The notes beneath the pieces are model-generated. The model saw only the letters and a program-made list of their open reading frames with translations. It ran no database searches and was not told the DNA's origin. A stretch of 64,000 bases of DNA from Lucifuga dentata. Lineage: Eukaryota; Chordata; Actinopteri; Ophidiiformes; Bythitidae. The position numbers were made by a program, and so were the translations under genes. The stretch lies in the NCBI GenBank assembly GCA_014773175.1, contig VXCM01001014.1, positions 186,001 to 250,000 of the forward strand. The letters run 5' to 3'. The first letter of the stretch is position 1, and each line of letters opens with the position of its first letter. This document shows, piece by piece, positions 48,805 to 61,149 of the stretch.

Positions 48805-49360
48805 CACGGGAAGTAACTACGTAGTACATTTACTCAAGTGCTGGTCTGAAGTACAGTTTTGAATTAATTGTATTTTCAACTTGAATTGTGAGAGTTTCTG
48901 ATTTTAGAGGGAAAAATACTCTTTTTACTCCAAACATTTCAGTATCTGATGGCTTACTATACTTTTCAGATACAGAATTCACATTTGACATGTTATAAAC
49001 TCATAAAATCTTTCTGCTGTCAGGTAAAAACCTGTATTGTGTATTCAGCTTAATGACACTGTATTTGTGACATTATCTCAAGGATTGCAGAGAGGAAAAG
49101 AGGTTGGAAATGTTACCTAATCTGTAGAAGAGCATGCAATCCTTCAACTGACCTCAAAGCATGAAAATCCCCATAATTGGAGATCTCAATTACTTCTAAT
49201 TTTCAATGGAAGATGTGTACTTTGACTTCCGATACTTCATCACGGTTTACTGGGAATGCTTGCTAGCTTTTACTTCGTTCATTTTTAATTGCAGGACTTC
49301 TAATTTACGCACTGGTACTTTCACTTGAGTAAACAATATGAGCATTTCTTCCACAAGTGT
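48805..49360 (-). mobile_element. AGTAC-rich dispersed repeat, near-complete, inverted
   Basis: The plus strand begins ggaagtaactacgtagtaca and tttactcaagtgctgg, and ends actggtactttcacttgagt then gcatttcttccaca. These are the reverse complements of the family tail and head. Noncoding. Confidence 0.65.
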
Positions 49361-49663
49361 CAGTGAGGTAGGTCAACACAGCAGGGAGTAAATGTTTTTT
49401 TTATTATGTTCATTGACAGCTGAAACTGTTTTGCTGATGAAAATCTAATATACCTAAAAGTCTAGACTTTTAGATAGTATCACACTTTGGCAGCAGCAAT
49501 ATGGTGTAAAAACTGACTATGTTATATTTTGATTGATTTTCAGTCACTGAATGTCTAAAGGCAACAACTAGATTAGCTGTCAGTACCACTGAGTTTGATC
49601 TAAACATGTTGTTTTTTTTAGCACTAGTGCCATGATAGCATGTACGTGAAAGCAACTTTATAG

Positions 49664-49694
49664 AATCCTATGAATTCTATGAATTCATAGGATT
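49664..49694. repeat. perfect 14-bp inverted repeat with 3-nt loop
   Basis: AATCCTATGAATTC (49664-49677), loop TAT, then GAATTCATAGGATT (49681-49694). Confidence 0.9.
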
Positions 49695-49965
49695 TGTTCA
49701 AATTGCTCTTAGTATTTATCATTTATCCTAGTCTAATCCCTAAAGGACTGTTCATAATTATATTGGTCAGTCATAAACCAAATTAATGATTGCAGGTTTG
49801 TCTTGGGGTACAAATAATGTCTCTCAAATTAAATTAAACTCTCAAATTAATTTGAAATGCAAATAAATACATTATATAAAGATATATGTTTTTCCTCCTG
49901 ACATCTATGAACAGAAAGCAAATTCTATTTTGAAGGTCGTTATATTTTTACATTTTTCTGTCCAT

Positions 49966-50060
49966 TAGGGCTGCATGATTAATTGGATTTTTAATTATGT
50001 TGCCATTTCAATTAATGCTGCGAGTGTGACAATTGACAAAATCCCAGCACGCCTATGGTT
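49966..50060 (+). mobile_element. possible hAT-like terminal fragment
   Basis: tagggctgcatgattaattg resembles the CAGGGCTGCACGATTAATC-type end of a widespread vertebrate hAT-like repeat, followed by further ATTAAT words. No matching second end or target duplication was found, so this could instead be a homeodomain-motif-rich regulatory element. Confidence 0.35.
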
Positions 50061-50287
50061 TTATTAGCAGTGATGAAATTGTCAAACACGACATCTAATG
50101 TTTTATTCATAATTTGCAACTTCCACACCACTTGCCATTATATTTCTGCTGTCAGAAGTAATGACTTGTTTTGACATTTGTATCTCAAAATGAGGCAAAC
50201 CAAATGAATGTGTCCTGAAAATGATAATGTACATAAAAGCTCAATCACAGAACTCTCACTCAACATGACACAGTTTGAAATCTGGGC

Positions 50288-50418
50288 AGGATATTAAGAA
50301 CAATAGTGATGTCTGATTTTCAGCTTTGTTTTTTTTTTTCTTTCGTATTTGTNAGGATATTAAGAACAATAGTGATGTCTGATTTTCAGCTTTGTTTTTT
50401 TTTTTCTTTCGTATTTGT
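50288..50418. repeat. 65-bp duplication around a single N (assembly artefact)
   Basis: Bases 50288-50352 and 50354-50418 are identical 65-mers around the N at 50353. Confidence 0.9.
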
Positions 50419-51010
50419 AATGTTTGATGTAATTTTGTCCCACTGGGTATGCAGTATATGGAAACCCCATTTTAAAAACAACAACAACAAAAAAAACATC
50501 CTTTACAATATCTGCACATGGAAAATGATTTGCTGTGATATGATCATACCCCNCCTCCTCCCCCACAGGACAACACATAAATTTTTCCACTGCTGTCATT
50601 TGTGGCTATACTTGTGCTATAATAGTCAATGCTTCATTCTGACAGCACTTCAGAGCTCTCCCTGCAGCTTGATGACTGAGGTGTGACTGAGCACTTTGGC
50701 CTCTATTTATCTCACTTGGCCAATTTTGGAAGGAGTCCTTTGCTGGCAGTGCAGCAGCCAAAACTGAATGTCATGGCTTGTTTGCTTTGGTCCTCTTTTA
50801 TTGCTGACTCTCTCTCAACTTAGTGCCAAACGGTGGCCCTTTGCCCCATCACTTGCCTGCTTCCTTTGCATAACATATTTCACACATTGGTGTTCCCATT
50901 ATAACCCACCAAAGCTCCAGTGTTGTCCCATTCAAAAGTTTAAACACACAGACCATTAGGCTTGTCTGTATTGACACAAGCACATTTGCACAGCTACTCA
51001 GAGTGGCCTC

Positions 51011-51061
<51 letters not shown>

Positions 51062-52261
51062 ATCCAGTGACAGAAAAATCACAGGTTTGTCTCTGCAGCA
51101 GCCATTAGCACATCCATTAGCTGTTTTGTGTTCTAGGAAGGTGATGCAGAACCCTGAACTGCTCAGTCATCAGCTGAATGCCGGTAATGTTCAAGCCATC
51201 ATTTTACTGAGCTGCGTTTTGATAATCTTTTGTCTTATTTTGGTCCTCAGGTCCTTCCTCTTTAGCTAAACATGGTGAAAATATTTGCACTCTGCATTAA
51301 ATTACCAGATAAAACACATTGAAGAAATGGCTAAATATGAGCATATGATAAAATCGACTTGAGAAAAGCATCACCTCCTACTCGCTGCAATGAAGTTGCT
51401 CAGTTGGCAGCAGTGTTGTGGTTCTACAGACCAGCATGTATTGTAGGAGGAATTTGTGTAACCTTGAATAGTGCTGCTGCGTGCTCAGTCAGTTTAAATA
51501 AATAATGATTTTAAAAAAAGAAACAAAAACTCATAAAAACAATATTGTTTCTCTTCTCGGGGGGAGCCTTACATGCTCTCACCCAGCTGGACAGCTACCA
51601 GGAAGAAGTCTACAGGGATTTTCTATTATGTGTGTGAGATTACTAGTGATGCCAGGCTTCAAGGATCTAATCAATACTGCTATGAAGGCAGTGTTTTTAA
51701 AGGCCACATGATATCTGAGTATACTAGCTTTTAGCTTAACACTTTCCAAATGCTTTATGATATAAATCGTGAGTCTCAGTTGGCACAATATTTTGCACTG
51801 TAAGCTTAAAAAGACACTCCGTTGACTCATAATCACTGGAAACTCATACAACACTGCAGCTCATTGGAGTTCAAATACAAGTTCAAGATGCTTTTATTGC
51901 CACACAGCCAAGCTGTTCTGTGTCGGTAATGAAATTGCTCTGACATTTGGAATAATAACCTGTTCAGTTTTCATTTTTTAACATCAGTTCAAGCAGACTC
52001 ACCTCAGCGTCCTCTGTCAACACACCTGACTCCTATCTCCCACGTATCACTGTTTTATTCATTCACAGACAGACTAGGAATGAAAAGAAGCCCTGGACTT
52101 CTGACTTATGGCCTATTCGCATAGCACATGGCCTCATGTGATTTGTAATAAGCAGGACGGCACATAAGCGGTGCACAGGTACGCATGTGCAGCCTAAATT
52201 GTAAAATGTGTAGAAAGATCTCCCTCCCTTAAACAATCTTTTGTGTACCAAGTAGCCTTGG

Positions 52262-52262
<1 letters not shown>
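50419..52262. other. gene-free sequence with a possible retroposon tail
   Basis: An N lies at 50553 in a C-rich context and a GA tract at 51015-51059. Around 51872-51925 the text acaagttcaagatgctttta then ttgccac recalls 3' tails of fish LINE-type repeats; a similar trace (atcagaattgatttaattgc) is at 56128-56150. No gene. Confidence 0.4.
51015..51059. repeat. (GA)n microsatellite
   Basis: An uninterrupted GA tract of 45 bp. Confidence 0.95.
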
Positions 52263-52294
<32 letters not shown>

Positions 52295-52308
52295 NGGGGG
52301 GGGGGGGG
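52263..52308. repeat. (GA)n joined to poly-G through an N
   Basis: A GA tract, a single N at 52295 and then a G13 run. The true length and junction are uncertain. Confidence 0.9.
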
Positions 52309-52594
52309 TCCTGCACAGTCTATATCTTTCTTCACCATCATCATCAACTGTCTGGTACTCATTTTAGTACTGGACTAAAAAGATATGCATCACTGGCAAA
52401 AAGGTCATCTGTGATCTTAATCCTGAGTGAAACTGTTTGTAAATGGAAAAAATTACATTTTTCACTGCAAATTTCCAACCATATGTTGGAAAACAGAGAG
52501 ATTATCTGATAATATTAATCCCATATCACTGCACTGGGACATTTAAGAAAATAATAAGATGCTCCACATTTGCCATTCAAGCACCTTTACTTAC

Positions 52595-52825
52595 AAAATG
52601 ACCTGCTTAAAATTCGTAGAAGAAGATCTTGTTTTGTAAAAGTAGATGCTTGTGATATTATTGTGTTAACCATCCAATCCAATTTACTTCTCAAAGACAA
52701 ATCAAGACCAGTTATCTTAGAAAAGATAATAACAACATAGTGCATGTGGTGCTTCATGAGATTACTTTTAATAAGAGAAAATATGATATAACTGGACCAA
52801 TACTATTTTGCAGTGTATGAGCATA
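52595..52825 (+). repeat. dispersed repeat family C, partial copy 3
   Basis: It shares gatattattgtgttaaccat, ccaatccaattt and a late ttttgcagtgtatg with copies 1 and 2. Diverged and shorter. Confidence 0.5.
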
Positions 52826-53419
52826 AATTCCAAAGAGAAAAATATCATAGTGCTGCCACTCTGAGACCTCTGAGAAATGTATTGCAAAAAATACTTGCAT
52901 AGGAAAGATGTAACTTAAATGAAAACTAAAACTGGACTTTTGTGGAGTGCCATTTTACAACCTCTGACACATCTCAGACAGAAAGTGAAGTCAAACTTCA
53001 GCCTGGATTTGCTGGATTTTATAGTTGCTGAATGATGGTCCTGATGGTCTCCATGTAATGATGTTTCTTGTAAAGGAATAGAAAGTACTCCAGTGTACAA
53101 CTCTTCAAATTCAGTATTTTTCCTATCAGCTTGATCCACACTCCTTCTGTGCTGCTCTGCCGTTGTCTCCCCTTCGCTGAATACCTTACATTCCCCACTG
53201 GCTGCATTGCCTTGTATTATGTACCATCAGCACAAGCAAAGGGCTGGCAGTGCATGAATAGGGTCAGTTAGATTTGAAACCTCTACCGATGAAAAGAGCT
53301 CTGGCTGCGGTTGGAGACACTGGAGCTGCTCCCAGCAGCTCCACAAAGGCTAGCTTTCACAAAAGAAAAGAGATGAGGGAAGGGTTAGCAGGGTTTCCCT
53401 CTCTTTTAGCTCATCTTCC

Positions 53420-53920
53420 AACTAGAGTTGGATGGGTTGTGGGGTGAAAGAAAAGGAGAGAATGCAGAGACATAAGATGTAAGTGCCAGAGAGATGCAAA
53501 AAAAAAAAAAAANAAAAAAAAAAAAAAAAGAAAGAAAAGAAGAAGAGAAAGAGAAAATATGACTAGACAGGGAAAGATTAGGATGGAAGAGGTGTTAAGA
53601 AGCAGATGAAAGGGAAAGTAGTAAGCAGAAAATAAAAAATGGGAGTGTAAAAAGTAAAGAGATGAATGAACAGATGTAGGGGAAGGCAGAAAAAGTACAG
53701 AAGAATAGCACTGGAGAAAGGGAGGATAGCAAAGATGAGGAGGGGTAAGAGAGGGAATGATGAACAAAGAAGTGAGGTAAAAAAACAGACGTTAGTGGTA
53801 GAGAGCGGGAGAAAGAAAAAGAGAAGATGGCATTACAAAAAAGAGAAAGAAACAGAAAAGAGACAGAATAGTGTTCATTATAGTGTATGTATTCATATGG
53901 AGAAGATGTGAAGGAAGGAG
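53420..53920 (+). repeat. strongly purine-biased tract
   Basis: For about 500 bp the plus strand is dominated by A and G (gaaaggagag, gagaaagaga types), with an A-run broken by an N at 53513. Lys/Arg/Glu-rich frames on plus and Phe/Leu/Ser-rich frames on minus are products of this bias. Confidence 0.75.
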
Positions 53921-53949
53921 AAAATTAATTGCATGAAACTGACTAGAAA

Positions 53950-54790
53950 TGACATTTTCTAGTTTCACATAAAGATATTGTGGAGTGATGGTGGGGGTGA
54001 GGGGGNGGGGGGGGGGGGTGACTTCATAAAATCTCTTGAAACTTTACAGCTGGTGTAAAAATCTAGCCACAACATAACACTCTTTGACCTGAAAATTGTG
54101 ACTTAACCCTCAAAGGACTGACAGTGAAACTGATGCCTGCATTCAACCTGCAGCAGAGACCCTCCAGAATTTGTCAATCTTTTCGGGTTCTCTTTCTTCA
54201 ATTAACAATGATGATGTTAGGAAAAAAAAAAAAAAGATAGGTAAAAACAGATGACACGTGGGATCAAGTTCACACTTGTCTCACTTCTGCTTTTACATCA
54301 ATGCAGATTCTGTCACATGCAAAAAAGGCAATCCGAGCCATGTTCGACCTCCACTTTGACATTTCCATGGCTTTGATGCAATCTCAGCTTGACACGTGTA
54401 GATCTTTTCGATGATTTTCTCACGTTCCAAACACCTGTTGTCATAATCGCAAAAGCATCACAGCTTACAGCGCTCCTAAGTGGTCAAACCTGATGCTGTG
54501 CTATGCTAGAAAGCTTAGAGTCTGGAATTTGCCAATCTTTGCTGATACCTTTAAAAAGTTAGTCCACATGATCTCAACAAAAGAAAAAATAGCTTCACAC
54601 AAGCTTAAGAAACTTTGGATATTCAAATAAAATTTCCCAAAATCTAGATAATTTGTTCCTTTTAATTTCAAATAATTTTAGTTATTATCTCAAAACTAGA
54701 CAACAAATGGCTCTTTATGATAATCTTGTTATTTCTGCCAAGTGTGTAAACAAGGACGAATGATATGAAAGATGTCTTTTGTTACTTACA
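53950..54790 (+). repeat. sequence related to the left part of family C copy 1
   Basis: gtgtaaaaatctagccacaa and tatttctgccaagtgtgtaa resemble aaaaatctagtcatggc and catttctgccaagtctggaa at 37785-37905. A G-run with an N at 54006 interrupts the block. The homology is partial and judged by eye. Confidence 0.4.
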
Positions 54791-54894
54791 GAGGGAGTGG
54801 AGTGTCAAGGACTGCAAAAATCAATCACATGACAGTCAAGTGAGGAAGAATTCCTGTTTTTTTTTTTTTNTTTTTTTTTTTTTGTTTTTTTTTT

Positions 54895-55085
54895 TTTCAG
54901 CGTGGTTACAAAAGGGTAAGGGGAGGGTCTAAAACGGACGGGGAAGACAAAGAGAGAAAGAGGAGAGATCGAAGAAAATACTGAGTTAAAGGCAAGGAGA
55001 GGGCAAAATAGAGGGGTCAGAAAGGGTGATGACTTAGTGGGAAAGAGGGATGGGGGAGAGAGAGAGAGAGGGAGAGAGAGCAAGG
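54895..55085 (+). repeat. second purine-biased tract with (GA)n
   Basis: The plus strand is mostly A/G, ending in a GA array (55059-55080). It follows a poly-T run with an N at 54870. Confidence 0.7.
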
Positions 55086-55121
55086 CAGGCTCTAGTGGCT
55101 GTCTGAGAAAGGCTGCTGTAA

Positions 55122-55421
55122 ATGCCAACTCACACAAAAGAACAGGTGTTTGGCGGTTTAAGGTTTCAGGCAGAGCGAGCTGATGGGATAACAGGGATGT
55201 TGACATTCACAAACGACAAAGGAGGGCCTGTTCATGGATGTAATGTTGTTTTAGGGGAAAATATGCATAAAAGATTAGCACATGATGAGCCGTATGATGA
55301 TGACAGCTATGAGATGTTATTCACCAAGCATCTCTGGCTAGATCTATTACACTCTGACAAATCCCAACATATACGGGCATTACGTAAGCTTGCAAAAGGA
55401 CAATGCTCGATTTTATCTTGA
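55122..55421 (+). other. unassigned 99-codon open reading frame
   Basis: A frame starts at ATG 55122 and ends at TGA after CSILS. Its composition is protein-like and mixed, with an acidic patch (DEPYDDDSYE, about residues 55-64) and a mixed-charge C-terminal half. I recognise no domain, signal peptide or membrane segment. No splice partners or promoter are evident. It may simply be a long chance frame in repeat-free, possibly conserved noncoding DNA. Confidence 0.15.
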
Positions 55422-56862
55422 AATTTGGGTTTTGATTTGGTTTTATCAGCTCAAGACCAAGTGCGTTTTTGAACCAAAGAAAGTGTGCTGCTCTAGTTAC
55501 TGCTCACATTATTCTTCTGTATCTTAAAGGTATTGCTTTCTGTCTTGGTGATAGTTGAATAATCTCAGGACTGGAGGGAAATCCAATACCTTGAAAAGTA
55601 CAGCCCCCAAGGGGAACAAATTACTGTTTTAAGTGTCACATGTTGACAGGCAAGAGGCCCGGCCTTCACAGTTCATTTATTGCAGCTTTTTGTCAAATGT
55701 TATTGTCCATTTGCGAGCTGAGGAGAGTGTGTGCTCTGGCTTTTGATACCAATGGCTACAGTAATGTTTGTTTGTGGATTCATGATGATGATACTGCTCC
55801 CATCTTGCTCACATTTTGCTTTTAACTTTTGCAAACTCACCACAGGTTCCATTATTGAGGTGAATGTCAACCTCATCAATAAGATAATACATGCCCTTAA
55901 TGAAGAAAGTGGACTGCAGGGAGTTTCTCCATCAGTCTTTACTTTTGTCTTTTCCTTCATGTTTGTCTGGTTGCAGTGACCTTAAGTGGGTCTTAATGTC
56001 AGTGAGTCGAAAACAGGAAGGCAGAGAAATATACAATTTGAAATATGACTCGTCAGTCCACATAATATCTTTTGTAGATGATTGCCTACTTTAGATTAGC
56101 CTGAAGTCATACAATCCATCAGAATCAGAATTGATTTAATTGCCCTTTACAAAAATTGAAGAGATTTATTGCAAAATGATACCAGAAAATTAGTGAGACC
56201 CACAAAGATAACACAACATAAAGGGAATGTTTCCAAAAATAAATTTTAAACCTATGCCAAAACTTTCAGACATATTTTAACAATGAAACATTTAAATAAT
56301 CTTTATCTAAATAAGCTTTGTAGTCTTTGAATTGTTTTTTTTTTTTTTAATTTCTAACTTGAGTCAGTGACTCTTTGGTGACCTAATAAGAAAGAGAAAC
56401 CAGCTGTGTTAAAGGAGACTCTCCTGCTGATTGCTAATTGAGAACTGCTGGTCAGCTTATTGGTTGTATATATAGTTGAGTGTGTCATACTCTTTTCCAG
56501 CCTGAAAAAAAGTCAGACTGTTGCTGTGAGAAATGAAGAAATTATAAGACATACATTAAGTGGATTTAACAAAATATGCAGTAAAAGGCCTCACAGGAGA
56601 CTATCCATGCCACTTTCATGAACTAAAAATCCACTCAAAATTTGAAGAAAAGTGTAGTTGTTATGGCCACTCAATCACCCATTTTCCCTTAATAAAAGTT
56701 TTCAGTTTTCTAAAATGTGTTTGTCAGCCTGCCAAAGCTGAGAATCTGCTCTATTACCCAACAACAGCAACCTGAGTTAATTGTCAAGATTTTAATTCAT
56801 TTTAGCGGAATTGAGTTATCAACGTAAATCTATGAAACAGAAATTTGCACAACTAATAGCAG
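55422..56862. other. gene-free sequence
   Basis: Unique DNA with a faint retroposon-tail trace at 56128-56150 and a short poly-T run near 56335. No gene is supported. Confidence 0.45.
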
Positions 56863-56991
56863 TTGAGGAAGCTAACGTTTGAAGCTAATGCGTCTGACGT
56901 GAACTAATTCTAATGCGGAAGCTATATGTCTGAGCTAATGCTATTAACATTTGAGCTAATGCTGAGGAAGCTAATGTTTGAGCTAATGCTG
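56863..56991 (+). repeat. degenerate minisatellite (GAGCTAATGCT units)
   Basis: Repeated gaagctaa, gagctaatgct and aacatttgagctaatgct motifs occur at irregular spacing over about 130 bp. Confidence 0.75.
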
Positions 56992-59900
56992 TTTCATACT
57001 TCCTGCTAAAATAAAGACTGCAGTAAAAATGCCTGTGGTCAAGATACATGATGGTTTATGACTGTGTATTTGGTTAGAATGTGCTTTTTTCAAATTGGTG
57101 GGTAAGTCATCTTAATGCTATCTAATAGTAGCTATCATCTATCAATTCAGTGATGGAGAATTTTAATCTGTTGTGCCACTTTGTGATGTGACCATCTGCT
57201 GTAATGCTACAAACTATAGCTGTCAATTATATGTGGTGGAGTAAAATGGACAACATTTCTGAAATGTAGTGGAAGAACAAAGTTACACAAAGCACCTCAA
57301 AATATACCTATATATGGAATATGAGTAAATGTAATTATTTATTTTTCCTTCTTGACTGGATCTGGTCCTGATCTGGTACTGACTTGAACAGGTCTAAGGT
57401 GGTTTTGCCTGCAGTCGTAGTTACATTAGTTGCAGAAAGTGGAATGTTTACCCAATGGATTTGAACCCTGCAGTCTAACTTTCAACCAAATCAGTGGCCT
57501 GCCCTAGATACACATGAAATGTAACAGCCTGGAGCTCCTATTTGTACCATTCTCTCTCTTACCCATATTTCAGGCTTATTCTCACAAGGGCAAGAGATGT
57601 CCCTCACAGGCACAAAGCAGCAAAGTGGTGTAGATGGAGGGTACCCAGCAGAGTTGGCTGTCAGGTGCGACAAATTAATGGCAAAATCTAACCCAGCGCT
57701 GCTGCTAGGCAGGCAGGGGTGGCAGCTGTTCAATGAGACTCGCTCTCACTGCTGCGCACATTAACATGGCATGGAAACTTGTTTCAGGCATCGCCAAGAC
57801 CATGTTTACGAGCTCTGATTTCTCCTAAAGGTGAAGCGCGTGGACAGAGGAGGAAGCAGAAACCAGCTGCCATGAAACTCGATGGATTTGTGTCAGCAAA
57901 GATGCTCTGCTTAATGATTTCTCTCATGGCTTCCACATCACCAATGATGAAATTCTTTCGTTATATGTGGCCTAAAGTAAAACATCTCATCTTTGCTTCA
58001 AAATTTCTCTACCATAGCTAAAAGCCTTATTAGTCCGTTTTTAATACAAATCAACTGCATTTTGAATCAAGTGGATTTTTTCTTGATTTTAATGGAGTGT
58101 TGGCCTTATCTGCAAAAAAAAAAAGCATTGTACCACTGAAATGAAAGAAGACCTGACATATACTTTTAAAAACAATATTTTATCAAATCATCTGATGTTG
58201 AATTTAAAATGAATTTTAAGCTGCAGTGAGCTCCAGTGACTCATCAGATACTTATAGTTGAGTATATTTCTAAAATGGACTGTAGTAGAAGCAGAAAGTA
58301 GCAAAAACATGGAAATACTTAAGTACCTCAAAGTTTTACTTAAGCTCAATACTGCAGTAAAAGTATTTGGTTACTTTTAGTGCACTACGTCTCGTTTTAT
58401 GATCTTAACAGGTAGGAGACTTTTCTAAGTTCATAAAGGAGCACATGTCAATATGTTTTCAGCCTGGGTTTTTCCCCAGTGAGAATAAAAGCCATAACCC
58501 TGCAGTGTTCATTCAACCAGTTAACAGAGACAAACCAGTCAAACAGTGGGCGTTGTCATCATAAGTTCACTGAGGTTGTAATCGTACACGGGTACACCCC
58601 CCACCCACCCACTCCACCCTTTACACTAGGCTGCCAGCGAAATATGTCTGATTGCTCCTGAAACCCTGCACTGACCTGAAAACAACTTCCAAAATTATAA
58701 ATATCTTTCCCCTCCTGAAATCCACTGGATACATGATAGGAAAGTGGCCCCCTCATTCACACACCCAATCAAAGTCTTTAGAAAGATCAAAGGTGTCTCT
58801 GGACACTAATGCAAATCTCTGAAGATTAACACCGGATGAAGCCACTGTGGAATTTTTTCAGCAACTCTGAGTTAAACTCTAAAAGTCATTGACGAGAAAA
58901 AAGAGACGTCAACACCAGCAATAGATCCTGACTTGTAATGATGTTTACCTTTGGTTATTCAGCACTAAACAACCACATTTATATTCTCTTTACTTTATCC
59001 TGTTTCTAAACCAATTAGCTGAACATTTGGCATTTTCATTCATTTCATATCTGCATTTCCTAAAACAGTTTCTTAACTTACATTTTCTTATTGCCGTTCC
59101 AACCTTTGAACACTATAAACTAGAGTATGTGTGTGTGTTATTAAAAGGCAGAGAAGTGTTTCATCAGCTTCAGGACTTAGTTTTATCATATAAATTTTCA
59201 TTATTGTGTTGTTTATATAAAAGTCGTATATGTGAAGTTTGCTCTCATATTTTTCATGTCTCCTCTGTTTTCAAAGCTACACAGTTTACAAGGATCTTCT
59301 AAGTTTTTCCCTTCTTGTCCTTAGTGCTTCAGGTGTCTGATTTGGAATCATAGCAGGTCATGACCTAGCTGTTATATTTGAAAATGTGAAATGTTCAACA
59401 AATGAATTTCAGGATTTCATGGCACTTTCAGTTGCTTATAAACTGCAAGAAATTTCCATTTTACTTGTTCATATTTGTCTTTTATTGAGTACTACACATC
59501 AGTATCATTATTTCAATCTGTTACAAATCAATTGGTTTCAGGAGTCTATCAGTATACAACTGTGCTAAAATCAAGAAAATGACACTTCATTTTCGAAATT
59601 TCTTAAGTCTTAAATGTTGAATCCTGCAGAGGTGTAAACATGCCTGCGTGTACACATCTAAAGCCCACAGAATGTGCACACCACTGATTCTCCTGCAGTG
59701 TCCTAACGATGCAATTTCCAAAGGCTCGGGTTAGATGGTTGTGTGCTCACTCATCCGTTAAGTGAACACCCAATAGCGAGTCGGCACTCGTGCACTAGCT
59801 AAGTAACAAGTTGTGACAAGCTCAGATAGCTCCCTGACTCTCAGGCCTCGGTATTTATTAAAGTCTATTCAACTCTGTGTCTTGCAAAAATAAACAGAGT

Positions 59901-60613
59901 GCCAGGCTGCTGGAGAAAGTGCTGACAGTGAGCATACTTTATCCAGGTTGGAATAGAATGGGGATGAACCTTATAGCCCCTGGGACACTGGGGGAAGCAC
60001 TAAACACTACTAACTCTGCAGATAGAATGCCACTTCGTGAGCAAACCTTCTCCTTTCCAGTTGAGTACAGGTACAGTCATTCGCAGAATCAAATGGTCGT
60101 ATCAGTGAGAGAGAGAGAGAAGGAGCAAGTGGAGGGTGGCAGAAAGGGAGGAAAGATTATAAGACAGAGTAAAAGAGACAGAAGTGAAAAGTGATGAGGG
60201 TAATGAGGGGAAAAGCTGCAGCGAGGGGGAGTTACTGCAGTTCATTGACACTCTAAATGTCAAAGGTGAAGTTAAAATCTTTTGTTAAGCCTGTTGCGCT
60301 CCCTTTTAAGTATGGTGTAAAGCTGTGAATTCTTAGATCAAAACTTACTGCAACTGCTATAACTTGTCACACAGCCTCTGACACATCGTAGGTAAATCCA
60401 AGAGGTAATACAAAACACTGTTGATGTGCTTTTTGCCCATTTAGCTTCATATAAGCGAACTTTAGACATTCAAAGTGCAGGTGCTTGAGGCTAGGTTATT
60501 TATCTTTTCTTGCAGTTCATTTTAGGAATTGATGCCTTAAACAGGGACTAGAAAACGTGATTTTGAGAAGCAAAGTCATGGGGACTGGGGGACTATCCCA
60601 TATAAGATAATCT
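56992..60613. other. gene-free sequence with two AGTAC-family tails
   Basis: Fragments of the AGTAC-rich repeat are at 57235-57340 (gaaatgtagtggaagaacaa; atgagtaaatgtaatt) and 58235-58390 (acttaagtacctcaaag; gtaaaagtatttggttac). The part 57750-58010 is repeat-free with balanced composition and could be conserved noncoding DNA. A purine-rich patch lies at 60105-60235. Confidence 0.45.
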
Positions 60614-60840
60614 ATTAGAGGGCCAAACTCGAGACCAACTCATTCACACTTATGGACAATTTAAGTTTCCAGTTTACCTAACCTGCATATCTTTGGACTG
60701 TTGGAGGAAACCAGAGCACCAGGAAGAAATCCATACAGACAAAAGAAAAACATGTAAACTCCACAAAGAAAAACCCCAGCCTGACTGCCTTGATATAAAG
60801 AGACAATGTTAACCAAAGCTGTGGATGGCACAGTGGAAAC
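60614..60840 (-). mobile_element. LINE 3'-region fragment (same family as 9181-9342)
   Basis: The plus strand reads gggccaa...cattcacacttatggacaa, tttggactgttggaggaaac and catgtaaactccacaaagaa. These are the complement of the region that lies just 5' of the ATGG-tailed end in this common teleost repeat. It is diverged and internal, with no tail. The two fragments are adjacent, non-overlapping parts of one family. Confidence 0.75.
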
Positions 60841-61149
60841 AACAATGCTCTCAAAATGGCAAACTGTGGGCCACACTTTATCATTTTTATTCTTTTTGAT
60901 GCAGAAGTCACTGACAGTTGATGCTTTCACTGCAGTTGGCATTCTGTTTCAGCTGCAAACATCTGTGCTTATAGTTATGCCCCCCAAAAATGCAGACCTG
61001 ATGCACAGCACTTTCTTCAGTTTGGTGTCCATGCTAACAGATTAAAGTGAACACACCAGTGTTTCTACTGCTCAGATATTCACAGTTTGCCATCATTGTG
61101 TGATGTGTGGGTTTGACAAAACAAGGAGAAAAACACAGTACACAGTTAT

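Noticed and set aside
53411..53767. 118-codon Phe/Leu/Ser-rich minus-strand frame
   Set aside because: A direct consequence of the purine-biased plus strand; it also crosses an N-broken homopolymer.
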